A stretch of 64,000 bases of DNA. It comes from Arenicola marina. Lineage: Eukaryota; Annelida; Polychaeta; Arenicolidae. Position numbers and translations under genes: made by a program. The stretch lies in NCBI GenBank assembly GCA_964019135.1, contig OZ025257.1, forward strand, positions 20,549,971 to 20,613,970. The letters are read 5' to 3'. This document shows positions 12,150-23,425 of this stretch, piece by piece (positions within the stretch are counted from its first letter, which is position 1; each line of letters begins with the position of its first letter). A model generated the notes under the pieces. The model had not been told where the DNA came from and made no database searches. It saw only the letters and a list, made by a program, of their open reading frames with translations.

Positions 12150-12430
12150 TTCAAAATGTGATAAGATAATGAGAAGAGATTTTTAAGAAGAGATCAGTAA
12201 CTGGGTGAAGGAAGATCAACAAACGAGAGAATGAAGAAATCAGCAAATGAAAGAAACTTAAAAAAAGAAGCAAGATTAAAAAAATGAGGAAATGAAGATA
12301 AACAAACCTATGAGGCCATGATAGAATGTCAAGAAAAATGAAAGACTGAAGAGAGCGCAACAAATGAAAGTATGAAGAGAGATCCACAAATAGAGAACAG
12401 GAAGAGACAGCAGAGAGCATGAAAGATCAC
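12150..12430. repeat. Purine-rich (A/G) low-complexity tract
   Basis: About 280 bp is dominated by GAAGAGA, AATGAAAG and AAAAGAAG words on the plus strand, with many degenerate GARGAGA motifs. Minus-strand frames are leucine/serine-rich for this reason only. Confidence 0.65.
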
Positions 12431-13769
12431 AAGACAGTGGGTGATGATGCAGCACTAAAGAGAACGAAAGAGAACTCCGGGTCGATATGCGGTGTTTACC
12501 TTTGTTCGGCGTTTGGCCCACGATTCCTGCAGTCGACAGGGTACAACAGATTCCTTTGCAAGCATATTGCTTCCAGCTTATTGTTATCTATCGTTCATGA
12601 GACTGACGCCATATGTCGACGACAAAACCATCATGTTACAAAACCGCCAGTGTGCACTAACGTCACATGTCTGATTTAATTTGGCTCTTGTCAGTGGTAC
12701 ACACTCACTGATCGTCAGCGTTGGCCGTAGGTCTGGAGTGGTTAGGCTCAGAACTGCAGTGTGGATGCTTCCACCACGAGCCGTCCCGCACTGACCACTC
12801 TGCGAACGGCCTTCTATTCCCTGGTTATCCGGCCCTGGCCTGGCCCGAGCCGAGGTATCAGTCCGCACGGACGGCCACCGGCGGGCGGGCAGGCGGGGCA
12901 GACAGTCCTCGGTGCAATTTGGCTCAGCCGCCGCCGCCGCCGCCGCCGCTCCCCAGACCCCGTAACCCTCGTGACGGGAAACGGGATGTGAGAGTTGGGG
13001 GCGAGGAAGGGTCGGTAGGTGTATGCTGGGTCTATGCCAGCCGAGGGTGGTATGTATGGGATTGGCGGGCAAGAAGGATTCGAGCGGGAAGAGCACACGG
13101 TTCCAGTCCAGTCACGGACGTCTCGGGGAGTCGCTAGGTGCCGAGGCGTTACCCGGTAGAATTAGACGTCCGACGCTAGCCCGATGCCTGATATATGGCG
13201 CCTGGCGTTCCTATTGCGTATGGCGTGCTTGCTTCTCTTGCGGCTTCAAAGCACTCGTTCCTCCTAATCCCGGGTTGACGATTGTACCGTATTAGCCACT
13301 CGGCAACCGTGTTACGGTATGATTAAATCCACGCTGTGCCGGTCGGTCAGTTTTGTGGCCAAGTAGATGCGTCTGATATTCCAGCGAAGTCCAGCTATGG
13401 GTTTTGCTGGTTGTTGATCGGCCTCTGCCCTCATGAAAGCGTGTATGCGGTATGCATACCTGCACCCACCTGCCGCGACGAGACTGCTGCCCAGCCTCAG
13501 CTATGCATTGCCCACCCGTAGTCGCTAGCCCACCCACCACATCCACCTCTACACCACCCCCACCCACCCGGACTCCAACCCTCTCCCTCACCCAACCTCA
13601 CCCCCTCATATCGCCCGCCCCCCATGCACCATTTAGGCCACGTTTGTTGATAACTCGTGAGCGGGTGTGCCCTTGTTTTTTACCGTTTCGGTTGTTGTTG
13701 TTGCCGTCGAGGCACGGCCGTGAGCTGGCCGGCTAGCCGCCGGCCGCCGGGCGTGCAAGATTTTAACCG
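12431..13769. other. Intergenic with (CCG)n and a C-rich tract
   Basis: A (CCG)n microsatellite lies at about 12,928-12,950 and a CCACC/CTCACCC-rich tract at 13,538-13,622. No gene was recognised. Confidence 0.45.
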
Positions 13770-14260
13770 CTAACACCCCATAACCCCAGTCAACAGCACA
13801 CCCCACACCCAACAACCAGTCAACACCTGGCCCCACACCCCATACCCCACACCCCAGTTAACAACCCCACACCCAACACCCCAGTCAACCCCACACCCAA
13901 CACCCCAGTCAACCCCACACCCAACACCCCAGTCAACAGCACACCCCACACCCCACACCCACACCCACACCACACATCTCACATCCCATACCCCACACCC
14001 CACCTCACACCCCAGTCAACGCACACCCCACACCCACACCCCACACCACACATCTCACATCCCACACCCGACACCCCACCTCACACCCCAGTCAACGCAC
14101 ACCCCACACCCGACACCCACACCCCAGTTAACAACCCCACTCTACATCCCACACCCCACACCTCAGTCAACACCCACCCCACACCTATCCCCCACACCCC
14201 ACACCTATCCCCCACACCCCACACCTATCCCCCACAACCCACACCTATCCCCCTCCATCT
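13770..14260. repeat. C-rich satellite, 24-bp unit ACCCCAGTCAACCCCACACC
   Basis: CACCCCACACCCAACACCCCAGTCAA-type units (24 bp at the best-ordered part, 13,850-13,945) recur with variable length through about 14,260. Runs of CCCC every few bases make the C strand i-motif-prone and the G strand G-quadruplex-prone. The glycine/tryptophan/cysteine-rich minus frame is a by-product. Confidence 0.85.
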
Positions 14261-15669
14261 CCCTCCTACCCCCTCCCCCGACAGTCGGACGGTGGGTGTG
14301 CAGTATTCGTACTCAATTCGGCGGTGCCCCCCCCCACCCCCACAACCCCCCAAACCCTTGTAAAGAGGATTCAGCTGCAAAAAACAGAGAAGCAACACAC
14401 ACGTCCGTAGACACTCCATTACCATAAAAGGTTCGTAAACCCCTCAGGCGAGCACGCGGCGCTTTTTTCAAGTTGAGTACCCGGTTGAGAGAGTAGGTAG
14501 GCTGCGGAGTTTTAAGCACCAGCATGGGACGCTATCCTCTCCCTGTCTCTCTGTCGCTCTCTGTCTCTCTCTGTCTCTCTCTGTCTCTCTGTCTCTGTCA
14601 ATATAAACCCGAAGCACGTATGTCAGCTGCGAACAAAACCACAGGACCTAAAGTCACAGTTGTGTGGAGGGCGAGGGTTGTTCGTAACCAGACAAAGCCA
14701 AAGGTCGCCCTTCACCAGGCGTGAAATGGGTTGTCTTTGTCCTTTGCTTCATATGAGTGACATTCGCCATCAAAGAGAAATACCACATTGACAAGTGACA
14801 GGATGCGAAGCCGAATGCGCGGTCCATGATAGAAAAAAAAAACCAAACACATCCATTGAATTGTTTGGGGGTAGACCCAAAGGGGACCTGAGCCCTATAC
14901 AAGAAGGCATCCAGCATGAACGTTGAGGCTTAAAGGTCTTATTTAGATAAGAGTTATGCACAGGAATGTGTTTGTCGACATAGATGCGCTATATATGTGG
15001 AGTGGTAGTTGGTGACAAGGCTTCATTCACCACACAAGCTGGGCGAAGAAAAATATTATATCTGCCCAAAGTGCAGGCAATTAAGCTTCTCTGTCGGGCT
15101 ACTGTCATGTCAACAGTCAACAACCGCAAGCTGTCAATCACCCCAACCCCCGCCAGCTGTCAATCATTGGGGGGGAGGGGGGGGGGCATGCCGGTATATA
15201 CCAATCTGGTAGTCATGATGACATCCCCGCACCCCTTGGTGGAACCTGTTTACAACGATAGAAAATTACTAAATCGTTCCAATTTCCGCGTCAATTAGAG
15301 CTGCTTATTTAACGTCGATACAAGTAGCCCGGATGATGAGAGTGGAGCGGTCGCTGAATCCAGAACTGAAGCAGAGGGAGTTGTCACGTGGTTCAAACGG
15401 GTCTAAAAAAGCAAGAATAAAAAAACAGCTCGCGTGGAATGCTGAAACTGAAAACTGATGAACTGTAGTAGGGGAGGGGCGCAATTCGCACTGAAAAAGT
15501 GTGTGTCTGCACTCCCTCGCCCCCGCCCTTGCCCCCAGCACGGAATATGACGAGATACAAACTAACGTCTATCCGTGGAGACAAGCAGGAAGTAACGGCG
15601 CTGTAAATTATACATAAGCGAAGAATGCTTAGATGTAGTCATGTTATCTAATACGATCAGTAAGGCATG

Positions 15670-15672
<3 letters not shown>
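14261..15672. other. Intergenic; (CTCTGT)n microsatellite at 14,540-14,598
   Basis: It has a CTGTCTCT microsatellite and poly-C/poly-G runs near 14,328-14,350 and 15,169-15,186. No gene was recognised. The last bases are the target flank of the LINE. Confidence 0.45.
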
Positions 15673-15723
<51 letters not shown>

Positions 15724-15729
<6 letters not shown>

Positions 15730-15943
15730 ATTTATTTCCAAAAATAGCAGTTTCGTGTCACATTACATAAAATACAAGGATATAATGTCATTTTCATACA
15801 TCTGATCATCAAACACAAGAAGAATACAATACAAGAAAGATACCCTACAAAAAGATCCAATACTAGAAAAGTACAATACAAAAAGCAAGAGCTGGTAGTT
15901 TTGAAAGCATTCAAAATGCCAATGGTATATAAACAGAGGTAGT
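15724..15943 (-). other. LINE 3-prime UTR
   Basis: It lies between the ORF2 TGA (15,944-15,946) and the poly(A) tail. It is AT-rich, with AATAAA on the minus strand (15,731-15,736) only about seven bases before the tail. Confidence 0.7.
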
Positions 15944-18900
15944 TCAAAAAGCTGAAATTATACAATTCCATTTGTTTACAAATAAGGTTTTACTAAAATG
16001 TTCGTTATGGTCTACTATATGTTTTTCGATTTGATAGTAATATTTTATTAATCTTGGGATATCCCGCATACAAGGAGAAACCTCTCTACACTTGCACGAA
16101 AAAATATATTTCTTAGCCAGTAGTATAAGATGGTTTAATAAACGGTCGTTTTCTGAGTTCTTTATGCCGAACAAAACAACCGAGAGTGAGAAACTTGAGC
16201 TGATCTCTATATTTGAGTTACCTTCGACCCAATTAACAAAAGAATTCCAAAATTGACTAACAATGGGACAATGGTAAAACAGATGCTCGATTGACTCAGA
16301 CGCGGCTTTACAAAAGGTACAGGTGTCCTCACTCTTTATTTTACATCGTTTTAAAAACACGTTGGTTGTTATAAATTGGCAAATAACTTTATATTGAAAA
16401 CTTCTTAACCGTTCGTCGACTGTTGTCGTTTTTGCAAGCAAATAAATCTGTTTCCATTCGTTTTCCGAGAAATTGATATTTAGTGAGACTGACCATTTAA
16501 GTTCATGCTTTCCCGATGATAGCAGTTTCTTAACTAAAAACTTATATACTGCGTTACATACGTTGTCATTGCTCGACAAAACACATAGCCCTGGTGCTAC
16601 CACACTTACAAGTTTGGTACCAAGTCGCTCACTTTCAGATTTCCATGCTCTCGGAATTGAGTGAATAAGAGTAAAAAAGTCTAGAAAGTTAATACTTATT
16701 TCATAAATATTACAAAAGTCTTGCCAACCCAGTGGTGTCCCATTGGTATCAATAACATCATTATAATAAACAACACCTTTAGATATGAATTCATTTTTTC
16801 TAGACGAAAGATTTTTGTCAGTCAAGAAATATGTATTCCACAGAGGATAACTTCTAACATCTTCCATTTTTGCATGTATAACATATGACCGCCATGCGTC
16901 AAATACATCGCGCCAAAAAGGGTTACTGATAGATTTTGACAAGTACTGCAAGGAAGACGGGTCAAGTTCCCAGCATAACTTTATATTTCTACATATAGTA
17001 CCAGCAAAAAGGTCCTGCCATGCCCCAGTTGAGGTTATAAGCCGCTTGATCCAGGTTATTTTTAGCGACTGGCAGAGAGTCGGAATGTGAGTCAGATTGA
17101 GCCCACCGTCGGATTCTGACTGAACCAATTGATTTAAAGCCACTTTGGCCGTACCAGAATTCCAAATAAAATCTCGTATCATACCATTTAATTTGTCTAT
17201 AACACATTTTCCCGGGGACGGTAAGACCGACATGATGTCAATTAACTTAGGTATTGCCATAGTTTTTACAACAGTGATCTTTCCACGTAACGACAGCTTT
17301 CGTTTTCTATAAACATTCAATATATTCTGTACCTCTTGTAGTTTTTTTCCATAATTGATAGATTCGACCTGTTCCATTTTCGTTGAGAATACTATGCCAA
17401 GCAATTTAAATTCATCTTCCCAGGTTATCGCAATATCAGGGCATATTATACACGGACTGTTTACTTTGCAGCCAAGTTGGATCCCTTTTGTCTTCTCAAC
17501 ATTTATACATAGTCCGGAACAAATTCCAAACTCCCTTAACACATAAAATTCTTCTGAGCGAACCTTCCGAATCATCAAGAAACATAAAAGTATCGTCGGC
17601 ATATTGCCCTATTTTGTACTCCCGTCCACCAAACACAATGCCCTTAATGTCGGGATCGCTTTTTATTGCCATTGCCAGCGGTTCTATGGCTAAAATAAAC
17701 ATATAAGGGGACAGAGGGTCTCCCTGTCTGCATCCTCTTCCCATACTAAAATATTGTGAGCAGTGTCCATTATTAATAACACAGGAGCTTGCTCCTTTAT
17801 GTAATAAATTGACATTTTGTATAAATTGACTACCAAAATTATAACTGTGGAGCACATTAGTAATATATTTCCAACTAAGAGTATCAAAGGCCTTTTCGAA
17901 ATCCAAAAGAAGCAATGTTCCAGTTTTATTTTGTTGGATAAGATAGTGCATGATATCATAAATCAATCAATTATTTTCTCCAATGTATCGGCCCTTCAAA
18001 AAACCTTTTTGATCTTTACTTATTACTCTGGACAGTGAGGCTTTTAAACGTCTTGCAAAGACACCTGACAACAGTTTATAATCTGTATTTAACAGAGTTA
18101 TTGGTCTCCAATTCTTCAAAATTTCTCTTTTCTTATCACCTTTCGGAATGCAGGTTATTACACCCTGACTTTGTGTAACTGATAGTGATTTAGATTTTAT
18201 TGCATATAAAAGGCTACGCAAAAGATAACGCCCTAAGTCTTTCCAAAAAAACTTATAGAAGTCTGCAGGAAATCCGTCATTTCCGGGTGATTTATTATTC
18301 TTCATATTTTTGTGAACTAGCAACAACTCATTAAGATTAAGTGAGGCTTCACATTCTTCAACCTCAGGGAAATTTAATTGTATTATATGTCCGGGATTCA
18401 GAAACATTTCATAGTTGCCTCCGTGTTTATTCTGCTCTGCATAGAGATTTTTATAAATTTCATTTGTTCCTTAAGAATTTCGTCTTGTTCTTCAATTTCT
18501 TTACCGTCTACTAAAAGTCTATTAATTTGTCTGCTAATATAGTTTTTCTTTTCCAAGCTACAAAAATATCGAGTGGGTTTCTCCCCCTCTTCATAGTATT
18601 TTGCCCTTGCTCTTAACAAAGCTCCCCGTGCTTGAGGCAGTCTAAGTTCTTGTAGTTTATCCTTTAAAGTTGTTATTTCATCTGTAATAGTAGGATTGTA
18701 CTCTGAGTCCCGTTCTAATTTCGCAAGGCGTTGTTCAGTTTTTTCTTCCTCCTTTCGATACTGTCTCTTTTTATACACACTATAGCTTATCGTTTTCCCC
18801 CTTATTTCTAATTTTATCATTTCCCAAAATAGTTGATCGTTAATTTTATCTTCAACTAAGTTTTCCGAATTATGATTTACACCATATTGCAGTTCTAAAT

Positions 18901-19723
18901 CACGAATACATTCTTTTACAAGAGTTACATATACCGGATCATGCAGCAATGAAGTATTAAACTTCCACAATCCTTTTCCTCTTGTAATTGGCTTAAAATT
19001 AATTTTAAGCGTTACTAAAGAGTGGTCTGTACGGTAGCCCGGCTGAATACCGGCATCCTGTGCCAGAGTGACTAAATCAGATGTTATCAGGAAAAAATCT
19101 AAGCGCGCCCTCTGAGTCTTACGTTGTTGATTGGTCCACGTATATCGAAGCATCTGTGGATGGTTTATGCGCCAGTAGTCAACAAGATCTAAGCTTTCAC
19201 ACAGGTTCAACACCTTCTGCCTTGCCTTCACGTTATTCTCTCGTTTATAACCACGAGCATCTAATTTAAAATTCAATACCAAATTCCAATCTCCACATAT
19301 AATGACACTCGCATTACCAAATTCTTCGATTTTCGTCTGCAAATTAGTATAAAAGTCAGGGGAGTCGTTATTTGGACCATATAGAGTGACCAGCGTAAGC
19401 CTAAATTCACAAACTGTAACATCCAAAATCAACAAATTACCATTTGCATCCATATGTTGCTGATGCACAATATGGTCCACATCTCTAGGCATTAAGATCA
19501 TAACACCGCGCGATTGTGATGAAGGTGAATTTAAGACGCATGAAGATGTCCACAGGTCCTGCAGAGGGTCTGACAACTGTGCCCCTAAGTGAACATCTTG
19601 CAGGCAATATATAGAAAACTTTTTTTCCTTAAGCCATGATAATACATCAAATCGTTTTAACCTGGAACCTATGCCTCTGACATTTATACTACAAACAGTC
19701 AAGTCATGGATGCTACTAGCCAT
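15944..19723 (-). pseudogene. LINE ORF2: endonuclease, reverse transcriptase, zinc knuckle (broken)
   Basis: The AP-type endonuclease occupies the first 240 residues: QDVH at 42-45, YGPN at 115-118, GDWN at 144-147, RLDFF near 207 and TDHS near 232. A lysine/glutamate-rich linker follows. Reverse transcriptase blocks then appear in order: PGNDGFPADFYK, PKGDK with LKNWRPITLLN, LLDFEKAFDTLSW, GCRQGDPLSPYMF and the catalytic YADD. The distal part ends with a CTFC...HLFYHC zinc-knuckle-like module. There are three lesions: a frameshift at about 18,400-18,420; an in-frame TGA at 17,967-17,969, where relatives usually carry arginine, compatible with CGA to TGA decay; and a frameshift at about 17,535-17,575, just after YADD. 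In its normal state the product nicks target DNA and primes reverse transcription there. Confidence 0.92.
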
Positions 19724-20263
19724 ATATTACAGCAATTTACATCACTCACTGGAGTAACTTCAAGATAACTAACGTGGAAACTGCCACCAACGGAAAATAT
19801 TTTACAATTAATGACGAAATAATAGCATATCATCGTGACAACAATTTCAATATTATGCTTGATGAATGAATGTAAGACAAGAAATGAATCAACAAGGCCC
19901 GGCGCAGAGGTGAGGAGGGGCTTTGAGAGGGCGTCTATAAACACACTGACATATGCACAATGTCTATACGGAAACAATCACAATATTGTAGCTCTGGCCC
20001 AGGCCCATATCGCTGGCTATGCACAAAAGCAGGGTCCGCAAAGTCGGTCATACCAGCCGTAAATGCTCGCGCATATTAACATAAAAGGAGTCGCTCAAAT
20101 GGTGCCTATATATATTTTGAGACCTTTGCTCATGGGCCATAATTGTTCCGGGTAGCTAACTCAAGCGAGCCCGAGGGGTTTTCTCAAAAGTCACAGACAT
20201 AGTAAAACGGTGATACCTATTAACCTCCATGCAAGGTGCCGTCGCCAACCTCAAGTGGGACCT

Positions 20264-21192
20264 CTACTTTGCAGAGGTGGCAGCTCCTAGACTTGTCCGC
20301 CAGGCTTCAGGGAGAGTATCCAGATTCCCAGTATCATATGTCTTCCCGTTGATCAGAAGACGGTTCCCGGACACCGTGGCGCGGGCCCCGTCTCCCCTGG
20401 CTGCTCTCATTACCGGCACAGAATACGGCGTTGTTCCTGTGTAGCCCTGGAGAAATCCTCATCGATGAAGAGTTTAGTACCTCGGAGTTCCTTCTTTCTC
20501 TTCCAGACTTTATCCCGGTCATCATAGTAGGCAAAGCGGGCAATGATGGGTCTTGGCCTCCTATTCCCATCGGTAGCAGCAGCAGCATCGGTGGCGGTAA
20601 CGGGCTTGACTCCCAGTCGGTGACAGCGCTGAATCCTAATTTGGGCGACATTTTCTAACTTCAGTTTCGTTGTTAGAAAGTCTTTGATGGTGTTAGCGCA
20701 GTTTTCTTGTCCCCAAGCCGATTCAGGGACGCCGTGAAACACGAGATTTTCTCGTCTGCTGTAGGCCTCGAGAGATTCAAGGCTTTTCTTCAGAGTTTGG
20801 TTATCCTTCAGCAGATTTTCCAAAGTATCTTTCTTATCAGTTTTTTCTAGCAGCTTCACTTTTTCTCTCAGGAAAGAGTTTTCCTTTTCCAGTCTATCCA
20901 AACGCGACGAGTTCATTTCGGCAAGACTGCGGAGATTTGCTAGCTCTGTATTTATTTCAGATACAGTTGCTTTCATCTGCGGCAGGCACGATACCAGTTC
21001 TAGAATATCGTCCAATTTGCTGTCTTGTGTAGTTGCCATGTCTGCACTAAAGGAGTCTGAAACCGTATCCGTATCCTTTGTATGTTCTTCCTTCGATGAT
21101 TCTAGCCACACAGCGAGTGACCTTTGCTTTTTTTGTCCCACTTTCTCAGGTGTTTTACCACTATTACTCCTTCTCCGTTTGTTGCGACCCAT
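20264..21192 (-). pseudogene. LINE ORF1: coiled-coil RNA-binding protein (one frameshift)
   Basis: The start is best placed at ATG 21,190-21,192 (MGRNKRRRSNSG, a basic nuclear-type N-terminus); a slightly longer frame begins at 21,231. A heptad-rich coiled coil follows (LRSLAEMNSSRLDRLEKE region), then an RRM-like part with YSRRENLVFHGVPE, and a C-terminal domain with IIARFAYYDDRDKVW and FIDEDFS. The frame stops at 20,410, but in the adjacent frame the expected tail continues (VMRAARGDGAR, LLINGKTYD) to a TAG at 20,264-20,266. A frameshift near 20,400-20,415 is therefore inferred. L1-type ORF1 proteins coat the element RNA as trimers. Confidence 0.85.
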
Positions 21193-21480
21193 ATTCCATT
21201 TTGATACGGTCCCTTTATACCACAAGTGCAAGACGATTCGGCTTGGGAGGCGATAATGGCAGAAATTGTGACAGTCTCACGGTTGACGGCGATAATTCCG
21301 TTGTTTGTCTCAAAACACGTATCCTTGCAGTATCCTGGTTGGTTTATACAGTGTCTCAGTACATTTTGGTGTTGACTGCTATCCTATTACCGCGTATAGC
21401 TGCCCTCACATTCCCTCACGCAAACTTCACACTCGCACCCAGGCAGCCATGTTGAAATCCTGGCCAATAACCTAATAATG

Positions 21481-22673
21481 TGATCTTAACTCTTGTCGAA
21501 ATGTAGGCTACGATGGGCAGGGATAGTCACGCTAAGAAAAAACTAACTGAAATTTGGAAGTGCTGATACACGATACTTAATTGAAGCCCCGACGCAATCA
21601 TTTGCGACATGAAGTCTCGCTGTTTTGAAGCGAAAAATGTGTCCGTAGTTCGCCTGCCAGCTGACTGGTACCAGCTCTATCTCACCACCCATATTCACCC
21701 TCAACCCAGCCCCGCCCCACTCCCCACCCCCACCCCCAGTAGGCGCATCCGTTCACCTGCGCAATCCAGAAGGTTTTCCTCCCCCAACGCTAACAAATCC
21801 TGAATAATCGTCCCGAAGTATTAAGTCCATGCAGGTGAAGAAGGCTTGCGCGTTGAAAGGGTATTCTGATCCATGGGCCGGAGAGTAAAAGGTGGGTGGG
21901 TGTGGGGGCGGGCGGGCGGGCGGGGGGGGGGGTCTGTTAGGGGTCAAGGTCGCCAAATTAAAGGTGAGTCTGTTGTTCGGTCTTTTCTGGTGAACACATG
22001 CGCCTGCTGATGTAAAGTACCCGTATGTACACCATTGGCGCCTTCACAGCCCATCCTATCCCCACCACCTCCCACCGCACCACCCACCTCTCCGTCTCGC
22101 CATCATCCTCCTCCTCATCCCCACGCATCCTCCCTCCCACTGCTTTGTAAGCGTCGTCTATCCTCATCTTACCACGGGCCGAGGGCCAGCCACATAATGC
22201 AGGGCAGCTGGCTCAGCAACCAAACACAGCGGGGTAAATTATGAGAGAATGATCGCTGCTGTCCTCCAGACGTCTTCACGATAATGTTTTAGGAACGTTC
22301 TTTTTTTGTGCGCTCACGACACAAACACAATTGTAATAATATGTTGATCCAACCAACTGTTCCCCAGTGCCATAAAAAACGTAGAAAACACGAACCAGAT
22401 GTGCGGAAGCGTCAATAACCTGTGATCCTCCGTTTTGGATATAATTGGAAAGGAACGTCTGTGTCGTTATCATCGTTGAGTACTGAACGAATGAAAAATC
22501 AATGCCACCTCTGCACTAATTGGACTTGTGGGAGATCAGAGGGAGATACGCACCTCAGATTGATTACCAATGCATCCATTTTGCAACCGACAAACGCAAG
22601 CCAAGACAACACGTCCCAGGTGTCGTTATTAGTGATAGTAATCCTCTTTTTTAATGCAATGTTCATAGTGGCA
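21481..22673. other. Intergenic, no gene recognised
   Basis: It contains C-rich pyrimidine tracts (21,690-21,740; 22,040-22,145) and a G-rich run (21,900-21,932). No gene was recognised. Confidence 0.45.
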
Positions 22674-22863
22674 GATCCAAGGGAAGGAGTGGGGGGGGGT
22701 GGTTGGCTTAGGGGATTTAACCCTCCCCCACTGAGGCGAGGGAATGTTAAAGTCGACATTGTCAATGGCCCTTTTTGAGGGAGCATTTTCCATGTAAAAA
22801 ATGGAAAGGCTATTTGAGGTGTGGACCCCCCCCCCCCGTTTAAATCCCTAGATCCGCCCATGG
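22674..22863. mobile_element. MITE-like element with GGCGGATCTAGGG-type ends
   Basis: The left end reads GTGGCAGATCCAAGGG. The right end is CCCTAGATCCGCCCATGG, whose complement gives GGGCGGATCTAGGG. Inside are poly-G and poly-C runs and an inverted GGGAATGTTAAAGTCGACATTGTC-type core (given in part). Similar ends bound the repeats at 36,425 and 49,612. The type of end resembles hAT-derived non-autonomous elements, but no clean target duplication is visible. Confidence 0.6.
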
Positions 22864-23164
22864 TCACTCCAGCAATCCTTCATTCATCTCATTCAATGCT
22901 TTCATCTTCATTGGGGCATTTTAATCACCCTCCTTAGCCAGTCTAGTGGGGATTAGGGCCAGGAAGTAATGCATCAACGCCCTACTCCTGGCACCTCCTC
23001 TCCCATGCACCCTTTCTCCGATGCACCGCCCTCTCTCATGCACCCCCTCCCCCCTGCACCCCCACCTCCCGCACCCTCATAGCGACCGCCCAGTCACCCC
23101 CATAAAGACCAACCACCGCCACACCCACAGACCTACCACCGCCACACCCACAAACCTACCACAG
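22864..23164. other. C-rich intergenic stretch
   Basis: CACCC/CTCCC-rich words (GCACCCCC, CATGCACCC) are loosely repeated at 22,980-23,080. No gene was recognised. Confidence 0.4.
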
Positions 23165-23425
23165 CCACTTCCTGTAGACCAGCACAGCCACCTCCTGTAG
23201 ACAACCGCATTCACCTCCTGTCGACAACCGCATTCACCTCCTGTAGACAACCGCTTTTACCTCCTGTAGACAACCGCATTCACCTCCTATGGACAACCAC
23301 ACCCACCTTCTGCAGACAGCCACAACCGCCTCCTGTACAGAACCACAGCCACCTCCTGTAAACAACCACGTCCTATAGACAACCGCATTCACATCCTGTA
23401 GACAACCACAGCCACCTCGACCACA
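23165..23425. repeat. 23-bp minisatellite TAGACAACCGCATTCACCTC
   Basis: The unit TAGACAACCGCATTCACCTC plus CTG (23 bp) is well conserved at 23,190-23,290 and degenerates on both sides. About ten copies are recognisable. Confidence 0.85.

Larger units (their letters stand above)
15673..21480 (-). mobile_element. L1-superfamily (Tx1-like) LINE, near full length, defective
   Basis: It is a minus-strand non-LTR retrotransposon. The 3-prime end is marked by a pure 51-nt poly(A) tail (poly-T at 15,673-15,723), with an AATAAA signal at 15,731-15,736 just upstream of it. Upstream come a short 3-prime UTR, ORF2 (15,944-19,723), an inter-ORF spacer of about 460 bp and ORF1 (20,264-21,192). The 5-prime UTR probably reaches about 21,480, but the exact end is not visible and no convincing target duplication was found. 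The ORF1 type, GDWN endonuclease motif, YADD reverse transcriptase and CCHC-like tail place it in the L1/Tx1 group. It is disabled by frameshifts in both ORFs and one stop in ORF2. Confidence 0.93.

Noticed and set aside
13770..14260. Cysteine/tryptophan/glycine-rich secreted peptide
   Set aside because: Pure translation of the 24-bp C-rich satellite.
15660..21483. Target-site duplication of the LINE (shared ATGTGAT near 15,667 and 21,477)
   Set aside because: Only seven bases and the 5-prime end of the element is not independently defined; insufficient.
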